Below the pieces are notes generated by a model. The model did not search any database. It had not been told where the DNA came from and was given only the letters and a program-made list of their open reading frames with translations. A stretch of 64,000 bases of DNA from Bog-950 sp046329535 (GTDB taxonomy: Bacteria; Bacteroidota; Bacteroidia; Chitinophagales; LD1), in contig JAXLUN010000002.1 in NCBI GenBank assembly GCA_046329535.1, forward strand, positions 62,001 through 126,000, written 5' to 3'. Position numbers and translations under genes: made by a program. Below are positions 1 through 11,737 of this stretch, in pieces (position 1 is the first letter of the stretch; each line of letters starts with the position of its first letter).

Positions 1-1352
1 AAGAACCAGAGAATATTCTGGAATACTTTCATCCTGATTTTAGAAAATATGTAACAGAAAGCTTTCAAAAGATATCTTCTCTGATAGAGGGCGAAACTGC
101 TACCCGCATCATGATGTATATTACCAAGAGCGGAGAAACGAAACACATGCTTTCTAGAGTAACTCCATTTACTTTTGATGAAGCAGGTAAACTAAAAACC
201 ATATTAACCACCTTGGTGGACGTCACAGATTTAAAAGAGACTGAGTTAAAACTTCAACTAAGCGAAGAAACCCGTAAAGCCGTTTTGTCTGCACTTCCCG
301 ATCTGATTTTTCAGGTAAGTAAAACCGGAATAGTTCAAGACCTTTATGCCAACGACACATATCGGAATTTTTTGGAAGAAATGGATTTAGTTGGCAAGCA
401 TGTGAGTGAAATTTTACCCGAAAAAGATTGTGGCATTGCCTTATCAGCATTGCATCAAGCCATTGAAACCGGAACAATGCAAACGGGTCAATACATTCAT
501 CCGGAAAAGCAACAGAACCTATATTATGAGTTTCGAATCAGCCGATTGAATAATGAAAGCGGAATTATTGTGGTTAGAGATATTACCAATCTGATTACCA
601 CTCAAACCCAACTGGATCAAAAACTTGAGGAGCTTTCACAGAAGAATGAGGAGCTTGAAAAATATATTACGTCTAATACGGAGCTTGAAAAATTTGCCTA
701 CATCGCTTCACATGATTTGCGTGAGCCGCTTAGAAGTATTGTTGGATTTGCGCAATTAATACAAAAGCGAAACGCAGATAAACTGGATAAAGAGTCATCA
801 GAGTTTCTTGAAAAAGTAATTGACAGCGGCCAGCGCATGAATTTATTGATACACGGGCTGCTGGACTACTCTAAAGTTACTTCTGCAGGTAGAGCATTCG
901 ATCAGGTAAATATGCTGAATGTACTGGAAAAGGTAAGATCAGATATTCAGGCACAAATGGAAGAGTCTAAAGCAGAATTGATAGTTACAGAATTACCTGA
1001 GGTTAATGGCGATGAATTACAGTTGCGTCAATTACTGCAAAACCTGGTGAGTAATGGAATTAAATTCAGCCGTGCGAATATCAGACCGGTAATACAAGTT
1101 CGTGCGGAGAAGAATAAAGACATTTGGACATTCGCGGTACAAGACAATGGCATCGGGCTAGATATGCGGTATAAAGAAAAAGTATTCCAGATTTTCTCAC
1201 GGCTGCATACCTCTGATAAATACCACGGATCAGGAATTGGGCTGGCAGTATGCAAAAGAATTGTTGAAAGACATGGTGGAAATATCTGGCTGGATTCAAC
1301 GCCCGGCAAAGGCACGACTGTTTACTTCACTATAGCTTCCGGTAAATCGTAA
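1..1352 (+). CDS. PAS-domain sensor histidine kinase (5' truncated)
   Basis: Membrane-independent portion of a two-component sensor kinase; the reading frame is open from base 3, so the gene begins outside the window. Visible order: the end of one PAS domain, a second PAS domain (roughly nt 250-600), a short coiled-coil linker rich in E/L/K, a HisKA dimerisation domain with H-box ASHDLREPLRS (phospho-acceptor His codon at 711-713), and a GHKL ATPase domain with N-box NLVSNGIKFS, G1 DNGIGLD, F-box FQIFSRLH and G2 GSGIGLAVCKRI. No receiver domain follows. Its last 23 bases overlap the 3' end of the convergent polyprenyl synthase gene. The input signal and the partner regulator cannot be inferred. 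Confidence 0.93.
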   Translation, partial: EPENILEYFHPDFRKYVTESFQKISSLIEGETATRIMMYITKSGETKHMLSRVTPFTFDEAGKLKTILTTLVDVTDLKETELKLQLSEETRKAVLSALPDLIFQVSKTGIVQDLYANDTYRNFLEEMDLVGKHVSEILPEKDCGIALSALHQAIETGTMQTGQYIHPEKQQNLYYEFRISRLNNESGIIVVRDITNLITTQTQLDQKLEELSQKNEELEKYITSNTELEKFAYIASHDLREPLRSIVGFAQLIQKRNADKLDKESSEFLEKVIDSGQRMNLLIHGLLDYSKVTSAGRAFDQVNMLNVLEKVRSDIQAQMEESKAELIVTELPEVNGDELQLRQLLQNLVSNGIKFSRANIRPVIQVRAEKNKDIWTFAVQDNGIGLDMRYKEKVFQIFSRLHTSDKYHGSGIGLAVCKRIVERHGGNIWLDSTPGKGTTVYFTIASGKS

Positions 1353-2304
1353 AAGCAATCAATTGTTCAATTGATTTTTTCGCATCTCCATCAGGAAATT
1401 CATTCAACAGCTCCATGGCTTCCTGATAATATTCATTCATCTTTTTGATGGCATAATCCATTCCTCCATTTGTGCGCACCATATCAATTACCCAACGCAC
1501 TTTCTCTACATTTTGATTATCGTTTTTTATAATATTGATAATCTTTCGCTTATCACCGGTAGATATTTTGTTCAGGGTATAAATAAGAGGCAAAGTCATT
1601 TTTCGCTCTTTGATATCAATCCCCCTTGGTTTTCCTATCTCCGCCTCTTCATAATCAAACAGGTCATCTTTAATCTGGAAAGCGATGCCGATTTTTTCTC
1701 CCATCTTTTTTACGCGCTCTATTTTAGCTTCGTTAGTAGTAGTTGTGGTAGCTCCGCAGGCACAGGCAGATGATATTAATGAAGCTGTTTTTTGTCGGAT
1801 AATATCGAAATAAATTTCCTCTTTGATATCCAGTCTTCTGGCCTTCTCTAATTGCAGTAACTCCCCTTCACTCATTTCACGGATAGTATTAGAGAGAATC
1901 TTCAATAACTGAAACTGATTATTTTCCACCGAAATCAGTAAGCCCTTGGACAAAAGATAATCTCCCACCAGCACAGCAATCTTGTTTTTCCAGAGAGCGT
2001 TAATAGAAAAAAATCCTCTGCGCTGATAACTATCATCAACTACATCATCATGCACCAATGTTGCTGTGTGCAAAATTTCAACCAACGATGCAGCTACATA
2101 CGTAGCTTCATTAATCTCACCGCAAAGCTTAGCCGAGAGAAATACAAACATCGGCCGCATCTGCTTGCCTTTACGCGTGACTATATAATGAGTGATTCGA
2201 TCCAGTAAAGGTGCTTTACTGCGCATAGATTCGCGGAATCGGACTTCAAACTCATCCAGTTCCCCAGCAATAGGCTTCTTAATTTCTTCTAATTGCAATT
2301 CCAT
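1330..2304 (-). CDS. polyprenyl diphosphate synthase family protein
   Basis: Trans-prenyltransferase that adds isopentenyl units to an allylic diphosphate, in Bacteroidota normally to make the menaquinone side chain. At 324 residues it has the family's usual length. Both aspartate-rich motifs are intact: HDDVVDD at residues 85-91 and KDDLFDYE at 212-219, together with the GKQMRP substrate loop near 46-51. No signal peptide, so a cytosolic enzyme. Chain length cannot be assigned from these motifs. It is transcribed divergently from the alpha/beta hydrolase and overlaps the histidine kinase tail to tail. Confidence 0.93.
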   Translation of the reverse strand: MELQLEEIKKPIAGELDEFEVRFRESMRSKAPLLDRITHYIVTRKGKQMRPMFVFLSAKLCGEINEATYVAASLVEILHTATLVHDDVVDDSYQRRGFFSINALWKNKIAVLVGDYLLSKGLLISVENNQFQLLKILSNTIREMSEGELLQLEKARRLDIKEEIYFDIIRQKTASLISSACACGATTTTTNEAKIERVKKMGEKIGIAFQIKDDLFDYEEAEIGKPRGIDIKERKMTLPLIYTLNKISTGDKRKIINIIKNDNQNVEKVRWVIDMVRTNGGMDYAIKKMNEYYQEAMELLNEFPDGDAKKSIEQLIAFTIYRKL

Positions 2305-2358
2305 ACGGGGCTAAAGTAAATCTTAATGCGAAGAAGAAAAGTGTTTTATGTTTACCGA

Positions 2359-3207
2359 ATGATGATGCTACATAGGAATATTGTTTTGCAAAGCCGCCAC
2401 AACCGCTCCTTTTTGATTGATGTTTTTTATCAAGCCGATAGAAAAGCAAAGCCAGTAGTGATATTCAGTCATGGTTTTAAAGGATTTAAGGACTGGGGGC
2501 CATTTGATCTAATAGCCGATAGATTCGCACAGGCAGGATTTATCTTCATCAAATTCAATTTCTCCCACAACGGTACCTCCATCGACCACCCGTTTGACTT
2601 TGTTGACCTCGAAGCCTTCGGACATAACAACATGAGTATTGAAATGGATGACTTAGGTGTCGTATTAGATTGGGTAAATTCCGAAAACTTTATAGTTGAT
2701 GGGATTGAGACAAATACCGATAAAATTTATCTTCTCGGACATAGCCGTGGAGGCGGTATCACCATTTTAAAAGCACAAGAGGACAGCCGAGTAAAAAAGA
2801 TTTGTACCTGGGCCAGTGTAAACGAGTTTGGTAAATACTGGAAGAAAGATGAGATGGAAAAAATTAAACATGACGGAGTGATTTTTGTTGGTAATGCTCG
2901 TACTAATCAGCAAATGCCTCTTTACTGGCAGCTATACCAAAACTATTTCGACAATCTGGAAAGACTCCATATACCTACAGCTGTCAAGAAAATAAAAATT
3001 CCATTTCTCATTATCCATGGCACCGATGATGAAACTGTTCCATACACTGCCGCACTGGAAATGAATCAGTGGAACAAACAGACCCAGCTATTGTTATTAG
3101 AACATGCCAACCATAATTTTGGAGGATGTCATCCATATAATAAAGATCTTCTGACTGATGACCTAGAAGATGCTATATCTGCCACAATAGATTTTTTTAA
3201 ATCATGA
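2359..3207 (+). CDS. alpha/beta hydrolase family protein
   Basis: Serine hydrolase of the alpha/beta fold. The nucleophile elbow GHSRGGG is seen (Ser codon at 2743), an oxyanion-loop-like HGFKGFKDWG follows the first strands, and later GTDDETV and HANHNF supply the expected Asp and His. The frame is open from an ATG at 2326, but that start lies only 21 bases from the divergent gene; the first of three consecutive ATGs at 2359 leaves room for a promoter and removes a basic, poorly conserved-looking N-terminus. No signal peptide. Its stop overlaps the next start by four bases (ATGA), so the two are probably translated together. Substrate unknown. Confidence 0.85.
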   Translation: MMMLHRNIVLQSRHNRSFLIDVFYQADRKAKPVVIFSHGFKGFKDWGPFDLIADRFAQAGFIFIKFNFSHNGTSIDHPFDFVDLEAFGHNNMSIEMDDLGVVLDWVNSENFIVDGIETNTDKIYLLGHSRGGGITILKAQEDSRVKKICTWASVNEFGKYWKKDEMEKIKHDGVIFVGNARTNQQMPLYWQLYQNYFDNLERLHIPTAVKKIKIPFLIIHGTDDETVPYTAALEMNQWNKQTQLLLLEHANHNFGGCHPYNKDLLTDDLEDAISATIDFFKS

Positions 3208-4073
3208 ATAATCAGATAAAAATTGGAGGAGTAACCGAACACTTCAACCTTCCTTGGAACTTAGCTGTGGAGCAAAACAAATTTGCCGAACATGGCATTA
3301 ATCTTCAATGGGAGTTCTTCCCGGGGGGTACAGGTGTCATGACAGCCGCTCTAAAAAATGGAGAACTGGATTTAGCTATTTTGCTTACCGAAGGGTTCAT
3401 TTCAGCAGCCTCAGATGGACTTCAAGCTAAAATTGTAAAGGAGTATATCACCTCCCCATTAGGCTGGGGTATTTTTACCGGAGCTAAATCACAGTTCTAT
3501 TCCATTTACAGTCGCTTACCCAAAAAATACGCAGTAAGCAAGTTTGGTTCCGGATCACATCTCATGGCCATGATACATGCCGAGCAGCGAGGCGAAAAAA
3601 TCAAACCTGAAGATTTGATCGAGGTCCGTAGTATGGATGGAGCAGCTGAATCCTTATCGAAAAATGAAACCCAGATTTTTTATTGGGAAAAATACACCAC
3701 GAAGCCTTTTGTAGAAAATGGTGTAATGCGGATGATTGGTGAGTTCAGTGCTCCGTGGAGTGGTTTTTTAATTGTAGCCAGCGATATAGCTTTAACTAAA
3801 AAAGAAAAATACATCCAGCAAGTATTGAGTATAATCAATGATACTAGCGCAGCATTCACACAATCAAGTAATTCGGTAAACGTATTGATGGAGAGATTTA
3901 ACATGAGCCAGGAAGATGCTACTGCATGGTTACAGGCTACCGTATGGAGTTCAGATTTTTCTATTCGGGTTTCAGGATTAGAAAATGCCAAAAATGCTTT
4001 GTTAAAAGTAGGAAAAGTACTTCCGGGCTTAGATGTAAGCGGTCTTTGCCATTCATCTATAAAACTGATATAA
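3204..4073 (+). CDS. substrate-binding (NMT1/THI5-like) domain protein without signal peptide
   Basis: A 289-residue protein with the type 2 periplasmic-binding fold pattern of NMT1/SsuA-like binding proteins: an N-terminal GGVTEHFNLPWNLAVEQNKF segment, then FFPGGTGVMTAALKNGELDLAI, typical of the ligand-cleft edge. Unlike most ABC-transporter binding proteins it has no signal peptide or lipobox, and no permease or ATPase gene is nearby, so it is probably cytosolic and may be an enzyme or sensor built on the binding-protein fold. It overlaps the upstream hydrolase by ATGA, which suggests a shared pathway. Ligand unknown. Confidence 0.8.
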   Translation: MNNQIKIGGVTEHFNLPWNLAVEQNKFAEHGINLQWEFFPGGTGVMTAALKNGELDLAILLTEGFISAASDGLQAKIVKEYITSPLGWGIFTGAKSQFYSIYSRLPKKYAVSKFGSGSHLMAMIHAEQRGEKIKPEDLIEVRSMDGAAESLSKNETQIFYWEKYTTKPFVENGVMRMIGEFSAPWSGFLIVASDIALTKKEKYIQQVLSIINDTSAAFTQSSNSVNVLMERFNMSQEDATAWLQATVWSSDFSIRVSGLENAKNALLKVGKVLPGLDVSGLCHSSIKLI

Positions 4074-4111
4074 AAAGCATTAATACTATATTCACCATAC
4101 AACTACATAAC

Positions 4112-4948
4112 ATGAAAAAAGTGTTTTTGCTCTCTTTAGTATTTATCTCGGTGTTGACTACTCACGGACAATCAGTTAACTTTCATAGCTATGATGCAAA
4201 AACAATACATGGCGATACAATTCATCTCTCACAGTATTATGGTAAGAAAGTAATGGTAGTAAACACCGCTAGCTACTGTGGCTATACCCCACAGTTCGAG
4301 GATTTGCAGCAACTATATTCAGCCTATCAATCTCACAACTTTGAAATAATCGGTTTCCCCTGTAACGATTTTAACGGTCAGGATCCTAACGGTGATTCCG
4401 CAATTTTACAATTCTGTACAGCCAATTATCATGTCAGTTTTCAAATGATGTCTAAGATTGAAATTATCACAGGGGATACATCGCCAGTATATAAATGGTT
4501 GCAGCGAGCAGATCTTAATGGTGTAGCTGATGCCCATGTAGCATGGAATTTCAATAAGTTTTTAATTGATGAGGCAGGTAATTGGATTCGCCATTACACT
4601 AGCACCACTCTTCCGTCTGATACAGCTATCATAAATTGGATTCTTTCCCCCAGTATTATATCCAGAGTTCAGGAAACTGGAAAATCTGATTGGATAAAGA
4701 TTACTTCTGGTAATACTGTTTCCACAAATCTTGAACTGAACATAACAGCCAACTTGGATAGTAAAATAACACTGCAATTATTCTCCTCAACAGGACAATT
4801 AGTGGGAAATATATTTGACAACCTTCCATCCGGATCAGGTAATCAAAGAGTAACATACCCGGTTGAAAATTTACCATCGGGTATCTATCTACTTAAAGCA
4901 TTTAATGGGTATGTTACACAAACACTTCGAGTTTCAATAGTTAGATAA
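4112..4948 (+). CDS. secreted glutathione peroxidase with T9SS type A sorting domain
   Basis: Thiol peroxidase that reduces hydroperoxides. Residues 1-20 form a signal peptide (MKKVFLLSLVFISVLTTHGQ), so the ATG at 4112 is preferred to the longer frame opening at 3926. The GPx domain (about 25-180) has a Cys rather than Sec at residue 56 (ASYCGYTP), Gln at about 90 in NGQDP and Trp at about 145 in WNFNKFL, matching the family's catalytic residues. Residues from about 195 form a T9SS type A C-terminal domain ending in LPSGIYLLKAFNGYVTQTLRV. Most bacterial GPx are about 160-180 residues and cytosolic or periplasmic; export by T9SS is unusual. It starts 38 bases after the binding-protein gene. 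Confidence 0.9.
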   Translation: MKKVFLLSLVFISVLTTHGQSVNFHSYDAKTIHGDTIHLSQYYGKKVMVVNTASYCGYTPQFEDLQQLYSAYQSHNFEIIGFPCNDFNGQDPNGDSAILQFCTANYHVSFQMMSKIEIITGDTSPVYKWLQRADLNGVADAHVAWNFNKFLIDEAGNWIRHYTSTTLPSDTAIINWILSPSIISRVQETGKSDWIKITSGNTVSTNLELNITANLDSKITLQLFSSTGQLVGNIFDNLPSGSGNQRVTYPVENLPSGIYLLKAFNGYVTQTLRVSIVR

Positions 4949-5161
4949 CATCTTGAAACAGTTAAGCCGGGGAATAGCTTAAGTGATATTGCCTTAATGC
5001 TATTCAAGAAATACTCAGTTTTCTTACAAAAGGAATACTTTCGAGCTGAATCTAAGATACACCATGACGGATGACTTTTATTCATTACCTTCTCACTCAC
5101 CTCTTTGAGGCTGCTATTACAAAAAGATGGTATTTCCTCTGTTATAGTCACTCTGATAAAT
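4949..5161. other. intergenic region with imperfect hairpin
   Basis: Stretch between the peroxidase gene and the rRNA terminator. The only structure seen is an imperfect hairpin with arms GAATAGC at 4972-4978 and GCTATTC at 4999-5005; no T-run follows on the plus strand, so it is a weak candidate terminator for the peroxidase gene. Short open frames here look spurious. Confidence 0.4.
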
Positions 5162-5193
5162 AAAAAAAGCCCCACAGTAAACTGCGAGGCTTT
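5162..5193 (-). terminator. rRNA operon terminator
   Basis: Rho-independent terminator after the 5S gene on the minus strand. Arms of 12 bases at 5166-5177 and 5182-5193 pair with a four-base loop, allowing G-T pairs, and the A-run at 5162-5168 reads as a T-run on the minus strand. Confidence 0.85.
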
Positions 5194-5204
5194 AAAAAAT
5201 AAGG

Positions 5205-5312
<108 letters not shown>

Positions 5313-5347
5313 TTAAGGTTAGTCCTATAGTAGGGACAATAAATTTT

Positions 5348-5382
5348 GACAAATTGGAGTTAATAAAATTAAAATTTCATTG
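5348..5382 (-). repeat. pre-23S processing stem, 3' arm
   Basis: On the plus strand this segment contains GTTAATAAAATTAAAATTTC, which occurs on the minus strand at 8293-8317 upstream of 23S. The two segments are therefore an inverted repeat bracketing the 23S gene and should pair in the precursor as an RNase III substrate. Similarity extends outward (GACAAATTGG here, GACATATTGG at the other arm). Confidence 0.8.
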
Positions 5383-5390
5383 AAAAAAAA

Positions 5391-8258
<2,868 letters not shown>

Positions 8259-8292
8259 TCTTCAAATATTTTTTCATTAGTTGCCTAATGAT

Positions 8293-8333
8293 GAAATTGA
8301 AATTTTAATTTTATTAACTTAACCAATATGTCA
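8293..8333 (-). repeat. pre-23S processing stem, 5' arm
   Basis: Complement of the trailer segment 5348-5382. It lies between tRNA-Ala and 23S and would pair with the trailer to form the long AU-rich stem cut by RNase III in the pre-rRNA. rnc itself is encoded at 28.05 kb. Confidence 0.8.
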
Positions 8334-8343
8334 AAGAACTTTT
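8323..8343 (-). promoter_or_regulatory. boxA-like rRNA leader motif before 23S
   Basis: The minus strand reads AAAAGTTCTTTGACATATTG, matching 20 of 21 positions with the 16S leader at 10357-10377. The core GTTCTTTGA resembles the boxA antitermination element of rRNA operons. Position upstream of 23S and duplication upstream of 16S support a shared role in Nus-factor antitermination or processing. Confidence 0.65.
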
Positions 8344-8456
8344 GCTTTTTGCCTCTAGCATTTCGAAGGATAATTCTACTTTGCGTGCAGCAAGCTGTGT
8401 GATTGATTTGGGTTTTAACCACCTTACAAATAAGGATCAATCAAATAAAGAACGTT

Positions 8457-8533
8457 TGGTGGAGGATATCGGAGTCGAACCGATTACCTCCTGCTTGCAA
8501 GGCAGGCGCTCTAGCCAAATGAGCTAATCCCCC
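8457..8533 (-). tRNA. tRNA-Ala (anticodon TGC)
   Basis: Cloverleaf read on the minus strand: 5' GGGGGATTAGCTC, anticodon arm CCTGC-CTTGCAA-GCAGG with anticodon TGC, T-arm GGTTCGACTCC. The acceptor stem pairs over seven bases (one G-T) and the 3' CCA is encoded at 8457-8459. It sits in the 16S-23S spacer. Confidence 0.95.
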
Positions 8534-8579
8534 GTTACAAAGATTTAGCCTGTGTTAGTGCTTCACTTTTGTAATAATG

Positions 8580-8653
8580 TAGTCCCGCGCAGACTCGAAC
8601 TGCGGACCTCTACATTATCAGTGTAGCGCTCTAACCACCTGAGCTACGAGACT
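8580..8653 (-). tRNA. tRNA-Ile (anticodon GAT)
   Basis: Minus-strand cloverleaf with 5' AGTCTCGTAGCTCAGGTGG, anticodon loop CTGATAA (anticodon GAT) and T-arm GTTCGAGTC. The acceptor stem pairs seven bases. Unlike the neighbouring tRNA-Ala, CCA is not encoded, so it must be added after transcription. It lies in the 16S-23S spacer. Confidence 0.95.
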
Positions 8654-8664
8654 ATGCTTTCAAG

Positions 8665-8677
8665 TTTTAAAGAGCAA
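8665..8677 (-). promoter_or_regulatory. spacer boxA
   Basis: The minus strand reads TTGCTCTTTAAAA between 16S and tRNA-Ile, very close to the classical boxA TGCTCTTTAACA. It probably loads the antitermination complex for the 23S half of the operon. Confidence 0.6.
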
Positions 8678-8681
8678 TAAT

Positions 8682-8704
8682 TTTGAAATATTGGAGAAAC
8701 ATAG
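8682..8704 (-). repeat. pre-16S processing stem, 3' arm
   Basis: On the minus strand it reads CTATGTTTCTCCAATATTTC, which recurs on the plus strand at 10345-10369 with a two-base insertion. The pair brackets 16S as an inverted repeat and should form the pre-16S RNase III stem. Confidence 0.75.
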
Positions 8705-8730
8705 GGCATAAAATCAAAGTATTTGCTCTA

Positions 8731-10255
<1,525 letters not shown>

Positions 10256-10344
10256 TAAAAGAGTTAGATCCCTTTTCGTTTGTATTTCAAAAAGAAAAGA
10301 AAAATAATAATTATGTTAGATATGATTACCTTGACTAGATGCTT

Positions 10345-10377
10345 CTATGTTTCTATCCAATATTTCAAAGAACTTTT
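10345..10377 (-). repeat. pre-16S processing stem, 5' arm with boxA-like motif
   Basis: Plus-strand CTATGTTTCTATCCAATATT begins the arm that pairs with 8682-8704. Its distal part, 10357-10377, is the same 21-base boxA-like motif found before 23S (minus strand AAAAGTTCTTTGAAATATTG). It lies about 90-120 bases upstream of 16S. Confidence 0.7.
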
Positions 10378-10461
10378 CTTTGTTCGGAATTTCAGCAAAG
10401 CCAAAACTACCGGGCAAAGACTTGTGATTTTTACCTCTGCGAAGAAGTTTAAAATCAATGT

Positions 10462-10471
10462 TGTAAAGAAC
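10462..10471 (-). promoter_or_regulatory. boxA downstream of rRNA promoter P2
   Basis: The minus strand reads GTTCTTTACA about 20 bases downstream of the P2 -7 box. Core identical to the P1 boxA over GTTCTTTA. Confidence 0.55.
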
Positions 10472-10490
10472 TGTTTTTCAAAACGGGACG

Positions 10491-10523
10491 CAAATATATG
10501 TTTTTCGTTTTTACATTTCCAAA
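10491..10523 (-). promoter_or_regulatory. rRNA promoter P2
   Basis: On the minus strand a TTTG (10520-10523) lies 21 bases upstream of TATATTTG (10491-10498), fitting the Bacteroidota sigma-ABfr promoter form TTTG-N19/21-TAnnTTTG. Expected start near 10484, about 230 bases before 16S. Confidence 0.7.
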
Positions 10524-10636
10524 TTCTTTTCGAATTATTTTTCAGACATTTTTTTCAGAGCTTAGATTTGAGGCGACAATTTCTAGTGCTCTCTCTTGAA
10601 CATTAGTTTGTTGGTATCAGTATCTTTTTTGATATC

Positions 10637-10785
10637 AATCGCTATCACAGCGATTTTTTTGTTTTGTTGGGATCAGGTGGCGCTAAGCTCTTTGTAACCT
10701 GTATTCTCCATCTCTTACTTTTACGGTGGACCTCGATAAACGAAGTTCTTTGTATGGTTGGAAGCGTAGTCGCTACGCTTTTATT
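10637..10785 (+). other. two plus-strand hairpins followed by T-runs in the rRNA leader region
   Basis: AATCGCT/AGCGATT around 10637-10655 followed by a run of T, and AAGCGTAG/CTACGCTT at 10762-10780 followed by TTATTT. Both are oriented as rho-independent terminators for the plus strand, opposite to the rRNA operon, in a stretch with no plus-strand gene. They may block antisense transcription or end an unknown small RNA. Confidence 0.45.
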
Positions 10786-10813
10786 TCTTACTTTATAATT
10801 CCCTTTCGATGAT

Positions 10814-10824
10814 TGTTAAAGAAC
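10814..10824 (-). promoter_or_regulatory. boxA downstream of rRNA promoter P1
   Basis: The minus strand reads GTTCTTTAACA, an almost exact boxA, about 23 bases downstream of the P1 -7 box. Confidence 0.65.
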
Positions 10825-10846
10825 GTTTTCTTTTCGATTGGGAGCG

Positions 10847-10877
10847 CAAATATAAAGGCGGTTTTTGTTTTTGCAAA
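10847..10877 (-). promoter_or_regulatory. rRNA promoter P1
   Basis: Minus-strand TTTG (10874-10877), a 19-base spacer, and TATATTTG (10847-10854): an exact match to the Bacteroidota housekeeping promoter. Expected start near 10840, giving a leader of about 585 nt before 16S. The 840-base stretch 10256-11095 carries P1, P2, boxA elements and hairpins and no convincing gene. Confidence 0.8.
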
Positions 10878-10906
10878 TGTTTGCCCAGATATTTTTTCAT
10901 GGAGCA

Positions 10907-10950
10907 CCTGAAACCTTTGATAGCAAAGGGTTTCAGGGCAAATTTTTTTT
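10907..10950 (+). terminator. strong plus-strand hairpin with T-run
   Basis: Arms CCTGAAACCTTTG (10907-10919) and CAAAGGGTTTCAGG (10924-10937) pair with one bulged base, followed on the plus strand by a run of eight T. It lies directly upstream of rRNA promoter P1 and points against it. No plus-strand gene precedes it, so it may insulate the operon or end a small transcript. Confidence 0.6.
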
Positions 10951-11040
10951 ATTTATTTTTTTAATCCTCATACTGCATGCGAGTTGAGGCATTACTGCAT
11001 ACCTATTGAGATTCGTTTCATGGGCATCACAGACCTACAT

Positions 11041-11077
11041 AAAATCAAAAGCCCCCGCCTAAGCGAGGACCTTCTTT
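11041..11077 (-). terminator. terminator of the Hsp20 gene
   Basis: The minus strand reads AGGTCCTCGC-TTAG-GCGGGGGCTTTTGATTTT, a GC-rich stem with G-T pairs and a following T-rich stretch, 19 bases after the Hsp20 stop codon. Confidence 0.65.
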
Positions 11078-11095
11078 TCAACCACACCAACACCA

Positions 11096-11548
11096 CTATG
11101 AAATCTTTACTTCTATGGTTCCTTTTGCTTTCGACTCTTCCACCTTAGGCAGACACACTCTCAGAATACCATTTTCATAAGCTGCAGTAATACTATCTGC
11201 TACTATTGTTTTAGGCAATGTAAAGCTGCGCTTGAAAGAGGTTTGATGAAATTCCTTCCGGGTGTATTTCTCTCCTTCTTCCAATCTATCGGTAGCCTTT
11301 TCTCCAACGATGGTCAGAATGCTATCTTCAATCTTCACAGAGAAGCTCTCTTTGGCAAAGCCCGGAGCAGCTACATCTATCAGATAGGCATCTTTAGCAT
11401 CTTTGATGTTGACAGAAGGAACAGACCCTCTTACAACCTCGTTAGCAATAAATGCAGGAAATTCACTTTCGAAAAGATTCTCGAACATGTTGGAAAATTT
11501 CGGAAATCCAACTCTTCCGTTTTCCGGTTTAACTGTAAGCATTGTCAT
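11096..11548 (-). CDS. Hsp20/alpha-crystallin family small heat-shock protein
   Basis: ATP-independent holdase chaperone, 150 residues, the usual length. The alpha-crystallin domain spans about residues 40-145, with FAKESFSVKIEDSILTIVGE and the family motif AAYENGILRVCLPK near the C-terminus, followed by a short tail. Cytosolic, no signal peptide. Single gene with its own terminator downstream; upstream lies a perfect 12-base inverted repeat (11616-11670) that may take part in its control. A start two codons later (MLTVKPENG) is possible. Confidence 0.93.
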   Translation of the reverse strand: MTMLTVKPENGRVGFPKFSNMFENLFESEFPAFIANEVVRGSVPSVNIKDAKDAYLIDVAAPGFAKESFSVKIEDSILTIVGEKATDRLEEGEKYTRKEFHQTSFKRSFTLPKTIVADSITAAYENGILRVCLPKVEESKAKGTIEVKIS

Positions 11549-11615
11549 AACTTTTAAGTTTTTGTTTTTGATAATATTGACTCCTGCCTATATTCAAACG
11601 GAGTACCATTACATA

Positions 11616-11670
11616 AAATCGGTAATTTTGTCATTAATTTTTAAAAACAATAAGACATAATTACCGATTT
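11616..11670. repeat. perfect 12-bp inverted repeat, 31-base spacer
   Basis: AAATCGGTAATT at 11616-11627 and its exact complement AATTACCGATTT at 11659-11670. It lies upstream of Hsp20 and just past the terminator of the DUF5777 gene. It could be an operator or an RNA stem; no T-run marks it as a terminator. Confidence 0.7.
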
Positions 11671-11679
11671 AATAAAAAA

Positions 11680-11713
11680 TTAACCCCGTCAAATGCTCTT
11701 TTGACGGGGTTAA
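11680..11713 (-). terminator. terminator of the DUF5777 gene
   Basis: Perfect 14-base stem TTAACCCCGTCAAA (11680-11693) with its complement at 11700-11713. On the minus strand it is followed by TTTTTTATT. It lies 24 bases past the stop of the DUF5777 gene. Confidence 0.88.
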
Positions 11714-11737
11714 CTGTATTTGGAGTAAAGATGGGGC

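Noticed and set aside
3926..4111. Upstream extension of the glutathione peroxidase
   Set aside because: It overlaps the 3' end of the binding-protein gene; the ATG at 4112 starts a clear signal peptide.
10280..10606. 108-residue plus-strand open frame
   Set aside because: It lies in the rRNA leader, overlaps promoter P2, boxA and the 16S stem, and its sequence is low in complexity and rich in Phe and Lys.
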